Origin: Maritimibacter sp. | Lineage (GTDB): Bacteria; Pseudomonadota; Alphaproteobacteria; Rhodobacterales; Rhodobacteraceae | Assembly: GCA_020441225.1 (NCBI GenBank) | Contig: JAGRMP010000125.1 | Location: forward strand, 1-6,824 | Direction of reading: 5' to 3' | Length of the DNA stretch: 6,824 nt | Program-made: the position numbers and the translations under genes | The notes under the pieces: generated by a model | What the model saw: the letters and a program-made list of their open reading frames with translations, nothing else | Told to the model about the DNA's origin: nothing | The model's database searches: none | Shown here: piece after piece, positions 1-5,859 of the stretch | Layout of the letters: every line of letters begins with the position of its first letter | Position numbering within the stretch: position 1 is the first letter of the stretch

Positions 1-513
1 GGCATCCTGTGGCGCGAAGTGGTGCAGAAGGTGCATGACGAGGAATACCCCGACGTCGAGCTCAGCCACATGTACGCGGACGCCGGCGGCATGCAGCTCG
101 CCCGCGCGCCGAAGCAATTCGACGTCATCGTGACCGACAACCTGTTTGGCGACCTGCTCTCGGACGTGGCGGCGATGCTGACGGGCTCGCTCGGCATGCT
201 GCCCTCGGCCTCGCTCGGCGCGCCGATGGCGAACGGGCGGCCCAAGGCGATGTACGAACCGGTGCACGGTTCGGCCCCGGATATCGCCGGGCAGGACAAG
301 GCCAACCCGATCGCCTGTATCCTCTCGTTCTCGATGGCGCTGCGCTATTCCTTCGACCAGGGCGCGGAAGCGGACCGGCTCGACGCGGCGATCGAGAAGG
401 TGCTTGCGGACGGGCTGCGCACCGCGGACCTCATGGGTCAGGACGGCGCCACGCCGGTCAGCACCACCGGCATGGGCGACGCAATCCTGGCGGCGCTCGA
501 CGCCTCGCTCTGA
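1..513 (+). CDS. leuB: 3-isopropylmalate dehydrogenase, C-terminal part (5' end outside the window)
   Basis: LeuB is a cytoplasmic, NAD+-dependent enzyme. It oxidises and decarboxylates 3-isopropylmalate to 2-oxoisocaproate in leucine biosynthesis. The reading frame is already open at base 1, so the gene enters from the left; about 170 codons are visible of the roughly 365 usual for the family. Visible residues include the LWREVV segment (codons 3-8) and the metal- and substrate-binding aspartates: D27 in MYADAGG, and D51 and D55 in NLFGDLLSD. These correspond to the Asp triad known in Thermus Leu[13 protein letters not shown] follows at codons 62-73. The NAD-binding loop [12 protein letters not shown] lies at codons 86-97, followed by ANPIA. 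The wording separates it from isocitrate and tartrate dehydrogenases of the same superfamily. The C-terminus ends normally at TGA, followed by a strong terminator, so leuB is the last gene of its transcript. Nothing looks truncated apart from the window edge. Confidence 0.96.
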   Translation, partial: GILWREVVQKVHDEEYPDVELSHMYADAGGMQLARAPKQFDVIVTDNLFGDLLSDVAAMLTGSLGMLPSASLGAPMANGRPKAMYEPVHGSAPDIAGQDKANPIACILSFSMALRYSFDQGAEADRLDAAIEKVLADGLRTADLMGQDGATPVSTTGMGDAILAALDASL

Positions 514-531
514 GCGTCAGGAGTTGACGGG

Positions 532-558
532 AAAGGCCGGGCGGGTGCCCGGCCTTTT
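532..558 (+). terminator. Rho-independent terminator of leuB
   Basis: A perfect 11-bp inverted repeat (AAAGGCCGGGC at 532-542, GCCCGGCCTTT at 547-557) encloses a 4-base loop, GGGT. It ends in a short T-run (TTTT, 555-558) and starts 18 bases after the leuB stop codon. The A-run on the left arm pairs with the T-run, so the hairpin could also act weakly in the reverse direction. Its position separates leuB from the DUF2167 gene. Confidence 0.9.
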
Positions 559-744
559 GCATGTGTGCGAGGTTTGGGCGAGCTCGCACAGGGTGTCAAG
601 CCTTTGTAATTTCTACCGATAGCGCTAACAACTCTTTCGTGCGCGCGAAGGCGGTCAACGGGCCTTCGTACTGCCACATTACCCCCTTAACGAGAGCTTG
701 TGTGATTGTTTCACGCGTAGTCATTTTTTGGAGGTTTGAGCCCC
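559..744 (+). promoter_or_regulatory. Intergenic region expected to carry the promoter of the DUF2167 gene
   Basis: This 186-bp gap follows the leuB terminator and contains no credible gene. Its middle and right part (about 596-730) is clearly richer in A/T than the surrounding coding DNA, as expected of a promoter. The best -35/-10 pair I can find is TTGTAA (604-609) and TAACAA (626-631) with a 16-base spacer. The match to the sigma-70 consensus is weak, so no exact promoter is claimed. A short dyad, GTGA-N5-TCAC (702-714), lies just upstream of the ribosome binding site. A clear Shine-Dalgarno sequence, GGAGG (730-734), precedes the ATG at 745 by 10 bases. That a promoter is present follows from the upstream terminator; its position is unproven. 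Confidence 0.45.
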
Positions 745-1641
745 ATGTTTCGTTTCATGGCCCCCCTTGCTCTTGCGTCGTTTATTGCCGGAACGGCCCA
801 GGGAGACACATTCACCGAAACCTTTCCCGCATATGCCGCCGACCCGGAATTTGCCGATCTGGTCGACCTGTTCGAAGGTGTCGATTTCCGGCATGGCGAC
901 ATCGCCCTCGAAAACGGGATCGCCCAGCTCGCCGTCGGCGACAGCTACTATTTCCTGGGGCCGCAGGATGGCGCCTATGTGCTCGAACAGCTCTGGGGCA
1001 ATCCGCCGGACGACACCGTGCTGGGCATGGTCTTTCCCGCCGAAATGACGCCGCTCCACGATACCTGGGGCATGGTCCTGACCTATGACCCGATGGGGCA
1101 TGTCTCGGACGAAGACGCGGAAGGCTACGATTACGATGCCCTGCTGTCGGATATGCAGGCCGAGACCCGCAACGATAGCGCCTGGCGGGTGGAAAACGGC
1201 TACGAGACCATCGAGCTCGTCGGCTGGGCCGAGCCGCCGCATTACGACGGCACCGGGCGCAAGCTCTACTGGGCGCAGCAGCTGCGGTTCGGCGGCGGCG
1301 AGATCGACACGCTGAACTACAACATCCGGGCGCTCGGGCGCTCGGGCGTGCTGGTGTTGAACGTGGTGGCCGGCATGGACCTCATCGACGAGGTCCGCGC
1401 CGCGGCCCCGGACCTCTTGGCGATGACCAGCTTCACCGACGGGAACCGCTATGCCGATTTCGATCCGTCGCTCGACAAGGTCGCGGCCGTGGGGATCGGG
1501 GGGCTGATCGCCGGCAAGGCGGTTGCCAAGACCGGGCTTTTGGTGGTGCTGCTCGCGTTTCTGAAAAAAGGCTTCGTGCTGCTCCTGTTGCCGCTTATCT
1601 GGCTCAAGAATCTGTTCACCCGCCGCCGCACCGAGGTTTGA
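745..1641 (+). CDS. DUF2167 family membrane-anchored envelope protein, function unknown
   Basis: This 298-residue protein matches the DUF2167 family in layout and wording. Family-like stretches are ELVGWAEPPHYD (157-168), KLYWAQQLRFG (173-183) and TLNYNIRALGRSGVLVLNVVA (189-209). These are followed by a glycine/alanine-rich segment, AAVGIGGLIAGKAVAKTG (247-264). Residues 1-20 look like a Sec signal peptide (short basic start, hydrophobic core, likely cleavage after A-Q-G at 18-20). The body is acidic and probably periplasmic. Residues 247-272 and 277-288 are hydrophobic and separated by KKG, forming a C-terminal membrane anchor or hairpin, and the protein ends in a basic tail (RRRTEV). I chose ATG 745 over the in-frame TTG at 736 because GGAGG at 730-734 is well spaced only for the ATG. 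The gene appears monocistronic, between the leuB terminator and a convergent neighbour. No catalytic motif is visible and the family has no established biochemical role that I know of. Confidence 0.85.
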   Translation: MFRFMAPLALASFIAGTAQGDTFTETFPAYAADPEFADLVDLFEGVDFRHGDIALENGIAQLAVGDSYYFLGPQDGAYVLEQLWGNPPDDTVLGMVFPAEMTPLHDTWGMVLTYDPMGHVSDEDAEGYDYDALLSDMQAETRNDSAWRVENGYETIELVGWAEPPHYDGTGRKLYWAQQLRFGGGEIDTLNYNIRALGRSGVLVLNVVAGMDLIDEVRAAAPDLLAMTSFTDGNRYADFDPSLDKVAAVGIGGLIAGKAVAKTGLLVVLLAFLKKGFVLLLLPLIWLKNLFTRRRTEV

Positions 1642-1665
1642 CGGCCGGCGCCCCGTGACCGGCCG
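1642..1665. repeat. 7-bp inverted repeat directly after the DUF2167 stop codon
   Basis: CGGCCGG (1642-1648) and CCGGCCG (1659-1665) form a perfect 7-bp dyad around a 10-base loop in the 65-bp gap between two convergent genes. It begins at the first base after the TGA stop. This is the place for a terminator, but no T-run follows on either strand. It could be a weak or Rho-assisted terminator, or a chance GC-rich dyad. Nothing else is visible in this gap. Confidence 0.3.
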
Positions 1666-1706
1666 CGACGGGCGCAGTGCCTCGCTGACCCTCGACCCGG
1701 AATTTG

Positions 1707-2645
1707 TCAGGCGTGATCCGCCGCGCCCTGCCCCGGCCCGCCAAAATCGGACGGCGCATCGCAGGCGTGGCGGGCGCATTCGAGCTCCAGTGTGCTGTGG
1801 TCGATCCCGAAGCTCTGCTTGAGCATGGCCTTGACCCGGGCCTTGATCGCGTCGGCCTCGCCCCATTGTCCCTCGGCGACGACCATGTGCGCTTCGAGGG
1901 CGGCGCGGTGTTCTTCCATCTGCCACAGGTGGGCGTGGTGGACCCCGGCCACGCCGGGCACGGTACGAAGCGCCTCGAGCACCTCACGGGTGGCGAGGCT
2001 GGGCGGCGCGCCGAGCATCAGGATGCGGATCACGGGCCCGATCTCGCGGAAGGATTGCCACAGGATGTAGCCCGCGATCAGCGCGGTGGCGATGGGATCG
2101 ACGATCCACCAGTCGAAGAGCAGGATCAGCGTGCCGGCGACGATCACCGCGACGGAGCCCAGCGCATCGGCGACGTTGTGCAGGAAGGCCGCGCGGATGT
2201 TCACGCTCGACTTGGACATCGCATAGGTCAGCAGCGCCGTCACCACGTCGACCACAAGCGCGATCCCTGCGATGAGCACGATCAGCCAACCGGTGACGGG
2301 GGTGGGGTCGAAGACCCGCATCACCGCCTCGTAGAGCAGGTAGAGGCCGATCACGATGAGCGTGGTGTAGTTGATGAGCGCGGCGACGATTTCGGCCCGG
2401 CCATAGCCGAAGGTCATCTGCGCATCGCGGGGCCGGCGGGCGATCTTGCGGGCGGCGAAAGCGATGACCAGCGAGATGGCGTCGGAGAAATTGTGCAGCG
2501 CGTCGGCGATGAGCGCGAGCGAGCCGGAGAGGATACCGCCGACGATCTGCGCGACGGTCAGGGCGAAATTGACCGCGATGGCGGCAAAGACCCTGCGGTC
2601 GCCCGCTTCGGGATCGACGTGGTGGTGGTGATGGCTGTGCGCCAT
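1707..2645 (-). CDS. Cation diffusion facilitator, zinc-type, ZitB/CzcD-like efflux transporter
   Basis: This 312-residue inner-membrane protein belongs to the cation diffusion facilitator family, which exports Zn2+ and similar divalent ions in exchange for protons. Six hydrophobic segments can be placed near residues 18-40, 43-64, 86-106, 118-140, 152-176 and 178-198. The transport-site residues are present twice: H51-x3-D55 in the second segment (ALHNFSD) and H156-x3-D160 in the fifth (FLHNVAD). This HxxxD/HxxxD pattern is typical of zinc-selective members; manganese members carry DxxxD. TFGYGRAEI (78-86) is also family-typical. The cytoplasmic C-terminal domain has HHAHLW (236-241), H283 and a terminal Cys/His cluster (C290, H293, C295). 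The N-terminus is His-rich (H3, H5-H9), as in ZitB, while the loop between helices 4 and 5 is short. ATG 2645 is supported by GGAG 8 bases upstream and by a normal family length. The frame stays open far upstream, but that part is antisense to the next gene. The exact metal and any inducer cannot be read from the sequence. Confidence 0.93.
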   Translation of the reverse strand: MAHSHHHHHVDPEAGDRRVFAAIAVNFALTVAQIVGGILSGSLALIADALHNFSDAISLVIAFAARKIARRPRDAQMTFGYGRAEIVAALINYTTLIVIGLYLLYEAVMRVFDPTPVTGWLIVLIAGIALVVDVVTALLTYAMSKSSVNIRAAFLHNVADALGSVAVIVAGTLILLFDWWIVDPIATALIAGYILWQSFREIGPVIRILMLGAPPSLATREVLEALRTVPGVAGVHHAHLWQMEEHRAALEAHMVVAEGQWGEADAIKARVKAMLKQSFGIDHSTLELECARHACDAPSDFGGPGQGAADHA

Positions 2646-2792
2646 GTCTTTGGCTCCATCTGGTGATCGGCCCGGTGCCCGCCCCAGTCCTAGACCAGGC
2701 GGACCGGGGATGGAACCGGGGCACCGCGTCGTGACTGGACAAGGGGCCGCGCAGGCCGGAGACTGCGAGGTCACGCGAGGACAGGAGACGAG
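2646..2792. promoter_or_regulatory. Divergent intergenic region between the metal efflux gene and the FAD oxidoreductase gene
   Basis: This 147-bp gap must hold the start signals of two genes reading away from each other. GGAG on the minus strand (2654-2657) serves the efflux gene, and AGGAG (2783-2787) serves the oxidoreductase gene 5 bases before its ATG. Between them are two structures. One is an 8-bp inverted repeat, CGGTGCCC (2673-2680) and GGGCACCG (2719-2726). The other is a tandem near-repeat, GGACCGGGG (2701-2709) and GGAACCGGGG (2712-2721), about one helical turn apart. No convincing -35/-10 pair is visible; the region is as GC-rich as the genes. An operator is possible but unproven. 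Confidence 0.4.
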
Positions 2793-4160
2793 ATGACCGC
2801 CCGAACGATTACCGAACCGCCCCGCGAGACCCCTGTCATCCATGAAACGGATGTGCTGGTCGTTGGTTCCGGCCCCGGCGGGCTGGCGGCGGCGATTGCG
2901 GCGGCGCGGATGGGCGTGGCGGTCACGCTCCTGGAGCGGTTCGGCTGTTTCGGCGGCAATATCACCACCGTGGGGGTCGAGGGCTTTGCCTGGTACCGGC
3001 ACGAGCAGACGGTCGAGGCCGGGGGGCTGGGGCGCGAGTTCGAAGAGCGCGCCAAGGCGATGGGCGCGGCGGTGCCGGAGAGCCAATCGCTGAGCTACGA
3101 GCTCGACAGCGAGGGCTTCAAGCTGGTGGCGGATGCGATGGTCGCGGAGGCGGGGGTGCACCCGATGCTGCACCGCGCTTTCGTCGCGCCGATCCTGGAG
3201 GGGGACACCATTGTCGGGGTGATTACCGAGGGCAAATCCGGGCGCGAGGCGATCCTGGCGCGCCGGGTGATCGACGCCACGGGCGATGCGGACGTCGCCT
3301 TTCGCGCCGGGGCACCCACGGTCAAGACGCCGGTCGAGGAGATGCAGGCGGCGAGCGTGATGTTTCACCTCGCGGGCGTGGACAAGGCGGCGTTTCTGGC
3401 GGGTGTCGCGGCCGATCCGCAGACCTATGGCGACTGGTCGTCCGGAGAATGGCAGGTCGAGACCGACGGCAAGGAAGACGCGATGTATTCGCCGTTCTTG
3501 CGCAAACCCTTCGCGCAGGCGAGGGACGAAGGGCTGATTCCGGCAGCGTTAGACACGATTGGTGGGACCTGGGGCGCGGTGCATGACACCGGCGAGATGA
3601 CCTATATGAACCTTGTCCACCTCGCAGGCTGCGACGGGACCGACCCCGACAGCCTGACCCGGTTCGAGATCGAGGGGCGGCGCCAGGCGATGCAGGCGAT
3701 TGCGGCGCTGCGGGCCTATACGCCGGGTTGCGCGGGGGCGCGGCTGAGGAATTTCGGGATGACCATCGGTATCCGCGACAGCCGCAAGATCGACGCGCTT
3801 TACAACATGACCGGGGCGGATGTGCGCGGGGAAGCGCGGTTTGACGACAGCATCGGGATCTACCCGGAGTTCATCGACGGCTACGGGATCCTGGTGCTGC
3901 CCACGACCGGGCGGTACATGCATATCCCGCTCCGCGCGGCGCTGCCCAAGGGGGTGCGGCATTTGGCGGTGGCCGGACGGGCCATCGGCGGCGACAAGGT
4001 GGCCCATGCGGCGACGCGCAACATGGCCTGTTGCGCGGTCGTGGGCCAGGGCGTGGGCGTGGCGGCGGCGCTGTCGGTGCGCGATGGTTGCGAGATCGGC
4101 GCGGTCGATCCTGTGCGCCTGCGGGAGGCCATCGAAGCGCAGGGCGTGCGCGTCGTGTGA
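2793..4160 (+). CDS. FAD-dependent oxidoreductase, FAD_oxidored-type, substrate unknown
   Basis: This 455-residue, probably cytoplasmic flavoprotein has a classic N-terminal FAD-binding Rossmann fold. A beta strand (DVLVV, 20-24) leads into GSGPGGLAAAIAAARMG (25-41), and the ribose-binding acid is E48 (LLERFG). Next comes GCFGGN (51-56), typical of FAD_oxidored and related HdrA-like flavoproteins. IDATGDADVAF (160-170) is the conserved ATGD motif that closes the FAD domain. GIRDSRKI (326-333), AGRAIGGD (394-401) and RNMACCAVVGQGVGVAAAL (409-427) form the C-terminal FAD-contact region expected for the family. There is no signal peptide, transmembrane helix or iron-sulfur cysteine cluster, so an external redox partner or direct oxygen chemistry is possible. 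ATG 2793 is supported by AGGAG 5 bases upstream, with the Rossmann fold starting about 20 residues in. The gene appears to stand alone: its upstream neighbour is divergent, and its downstream neighbour converges with only 27 bp between stop codons. The family call is firm; no substrate can be named. Confidence 0.88.
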   Translation: MTARTITEPPRETPVIHETDVLVVGSGPGGLAAAIAAARMGVAVTLLERFGCFGGNITTVGVEGFAWYRHEQTVEAGGLGREFEERAKAMGAAVPESQSLSYELDSEGFKLVADAMVAEAGVHPMLHRAFVAPILEGDTIVGVITEGKSGREAILARRVIDATGDADVAFRAGAPTVKTPVEEMQAASVMFHLAGVDKAAFLAGVAADPQTYGDWSSGEWQVETDGKEDAMYSPFLRKPFAQARDEGLIPAALDTIGGTWGAVHDTGEMTYMNLVHLAGCDGTDPDSLTRFEIEGRRQAMQAIAALRAYTPGCAGARLRNFGMTIGIRDSRKIDALYNMTGADVRGEARFDDSIGIYPEFIDGYGILVLPTTGRYMHIPLRAALPKGVRHLAVAGRAIGGDKVAHAATRNMACCAVVGQGVGVAAALSVRDGCEIGAVDPVRLREAIEAQGVRVV

Positions 4161-4187
4161 CACAGGCGGCGTGACTCACACCAGAGA

Positions 4188-5687
4188 CTAATCCAGCGGT
4201 TTGCAGGGGATCTCGAAGCGCTCGGCCACGCGGTCGAGGACCTTGCGGCAATGGGCGAGGTCGGCTTTGGCCTTGGCTTTCAGCCGGAAGAACCAGAACA
4301 GCCGACGCGGCAGCGGATACCAGCGGTCAAGATCGAGCAGGCAGGTGTCGAGAAGCGAAAGCGGCAGGCTTTGCACCATGGTGACGTGGAACATATAGGC
4401 CTGCGCCGCCGCTGCGCCGACGAAGGCGGCCTTGTTCTTTCGAAACAACGCTTCGTAGTCGATGGTGTAGAGGCCGAGCCCGCGCAGCTGACCGCGATAG
4501 AGCAGGTGCGTGGTGAAAAAGCCCGCGACCCCGGTGTGGTAATGGAAGCCGTCGCGGGGGGTGATGTTGAGCACCGTGCCGTGGGGCGAGAGGGCCGGCC
4601 GGGGTTCGACCAGCGCGCCGGTGCGGAAATAGCTGCCGGTACAGTTGACGAAGATGCTGCCTGGCGCGACCGGGCGGGCGGTACCGCTGCGCAGCTGCAT
4701 GACCGGTCCGTCGGGCGTGTCGATCACGTCTGTCAGGTAGTCGGAGAGCATCTCACTGAGCCCGGCGGCGATGCGCGCCTGTTCCTCTTCGGACTGGAAG
4801 CCGAACAGAAAGCCCGCGTTGGGCGTGTCGGGATCGGTCGCGTGGGTGCGGCGGAAATGGTCGATCATCGCGGCTTCGTTGTCGCCGTCGAAGCTGCGGG
4901 CGATGTCGCGGAGCAACCCGGAGAAGGGCGCGCCCGAGGTCCAGCGCTTGAGGCCGGTGGGCGCGTACCGGGTCCGGTTCATGAAATTGGTCCCCTGGCC
5001 GGCGAGCAGGGTCACTTCGCGGGCGGGGTCCTGTGCCCAGGCTTCGAGGATCGTGTCCATGCCGGTCTTGCCGCCGCCGACGACATAGACCGGCGCCTGG
5101 GGCCGGGCGGCGAGGGCGGCGCGCAGATCCTGCGGCGTCACCGAGAGCACCGCGTCGCTGGCAAGCGGCAGGGGATCAGGCACGCTGTAGTCGAGGCCCG
5201 AGGCATAGATCGCGCGGGCGGCCTCGACGGTCTCGAGCGCCTCAGGATTGCCCATCGGGTGGAAGGCGACCCGGGCGCGGAAGCCCGCGTCGGTGTCGAC
5301 CTCGTCACAGGCCAGCACCCGATGGCCGAGCCGCAGATCGAGGGCGAGCTTGTGGGCGATCGGGCCCAGCGCACCGGCAAGATGGGCCTGGATCTCGTCA
5401 CGGCGGGCGAGATAGGTGGCGGGCTTGTCCCAGGTCCATTTTACATCGCCGACGGTGAACATCGGGTGCGGCTGGTGCAGCCGGACGTAATCGTAGGCGG
5501 TGTTCCACATGCCGCCCGCCCGGTCTTTCTCGTCGAGGAGCAGCACCCGGGCACCGCGCGGCAGGTAGGCGGCGGCAGCGTGGAGCGCGTTGAGCCCGGC
5601 GATGCCGGCGCCGACGACGACCAGATCGTAGGTCCGGACGGCGGTGTCGTTCGCCTCTGACGTGTGGGGGGTGGTCTGGTCCAGCAT
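4188..5687 (-). CDS. FAD/NAD(P)-binding oxidoreductase resembling flavin monooxygenases
   Basis: This 499-residue protein has two dinucleotide-binding Rossmann motifs. The N-terminal one (YDLVVVGAGIAGLNALHAAA, 20-39, with acid E53 in LLLDEKD) should bind FAD. The second (VYVVGGGKTGMD, 200-211) should bind NAD(P)H. GGMW at 58-61 matches the GG-[TM]-W segment after the FAD site in flavin monooxygenases and Baeyer-Villiger enzymes, and VRLHQPHPMF (68-77) resembles the next conserved region. The FMO fingerprint FxGxxxHxxx(Y/F) is not visible, so this is a divergent relative rather than a standard FMO. FVNCTGSYFRTG (346-357) resembles the later ATG/CTG FAD-contact motif. The C-terminal 100 or so residues are aromatic and basic (RRLFWFFRLKAKAKA, 461-475) and match no domain I recognise. 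I chose ATG 5687, with GGGA 6 bases upstream. An in-frame TTG at 5708 (7 residues longer) has AGGA 4 bases upstream and cannot be excluded. There is no signal peptide. Substrate unknown. Confidence 0.82.
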   Translation of the reverse strand: MLDQTTPHTSEANDTAVRTYDLVVVGAGIAGLNALHAAAAYLPRGARVLLLDEKDRAGGMWNTAYDYVRLHQPHPMFTVGDVKWTWDKPATYLARRDEIQAHLAGALGPIAHKLALDLRLGHRVLACDEVDTDAGFRARVAFHPMGNPEALETVEAARAIYASGLDYSVPDPLPLASDAVLSVTPQDLRAALAARPQAPVYVVGGGKTGMDTILEAWAQDPAREVTLLAGQGTNFMNRTRYAPTGLKRWTSGAPFSGLLRDIARSFDGDNEAAMIDHFRRTHATDPDTPNAGFLFGFQSEEEQARIAAGLSEMLSDYLTDVIDTPDGPVMQLRSGTARPVAPGSIFVNCTGSYFRTGALVEPRPALSPHGTVLNITPRDGFHYHTGVAGFFTTHLLYRGQLRGLGLYTIDYEALFRKNKAAFVGAAAAQAYMFHVTMVQSLPLSLLDTCLLDLDRWYPLPRRLFWFFRLKAKAKADLAHCRKVLDRVAERFEIPCKPLD

Positions 5688-5859
5688 GGGCGTTCCCGAT
5701 TTCTTCAAGCGTTCCTAACATGCCGGATCGCGGTTTCGCAGGGTCTAATTGCGCGGGTTCGGTTCGTGAGCCGGCACCCGCTCAACGTGCGGATGATTGC
5801 GCTCACATCTTGTTCCGGAGACGCTTGCACGTCGCCGCGAATTGGGCCACTCCAAGGGC
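5688..5859. promoter_or_regulatory. Divergent intergenic region between the monooxygenase-like gene and the EamA transporter gene
   Basis: This 172-bp gap separates two genes reading away from each other and must carry a promoter for each. I see no strong -35/-10 pair, no long dyad and no recognised operator. Its right third (5797-5859) is an open frame continuous with the transporter gene, because an in-frame TGA lies at 5794-5796 and TTG codons occur at 5797 and 5842. Part of it may therefore be coding if the transporter starts upstream of the ATG. GGAG at 5817-5820 is the best purine-rich site, but no in-frame start codon lies at suitable spacing behind it. Confidence 0.35.

Noticed and set aside
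702..714. GTGA-N5-TCAC dyad as a regulator binding site
   Set aside because: Arms of four bases are too short to separate from chance, and it does not match the FNR or CRP consensus well enough to call.
736..744. TTG start for the DUF2167 gene, three codons upstream
   Set aside because: GGAGG at 730-734 would be only one base from this TTG but is 10 bases from the ATG at 745, which also gives a cleaner signal peptide.
721..1926. 401-codon minus-strand open frame
   Set aside because: It overlaps both the DUF2167 gene and the 3' end of the cation efflux gene, and its Arg/Gly/Pro/His-rich composition shows no domain. It is a shadow of GC-rich third positions.
1704..2666. 320-codon plus-strand open frame
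   Set aside because: It is antisense to the cation efflux gene, with very high Asp/Gly/His/Arg content and no family match, while the opposite strand has complete CDF motifs.
2646..3368. Upstream extension of the cation efflux frame by 241 codons without a stop
   Set aside because: It is fully antisense to the FAD oxidoreductase gene beyond 2793, lacks family similarity, and the ATG at 2645 has a good ribosome binding site and gives a normal CDF length.
4155..4181. GTGTGA/TCACAC inverted repeat as a terminator between the convergent flavoprotein genes
   Set aside because: The stem is only 6 bp, overlaps the stop codon of the plus-strand gene, has a 15-base loop and no T-run, so it is unlikely to terminate transcription alone.
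4251..5660. 469-codon plus-strand open frame
   Set aside because: It is antisense to the monooxygenase-like gene. It reads as Gly/Ala/Arg/Val-rich shadow sequence typical of GC-rich DNA with no recognisable domain, whereas the minus-strand frame has two clear nucleotide-binding motifs.
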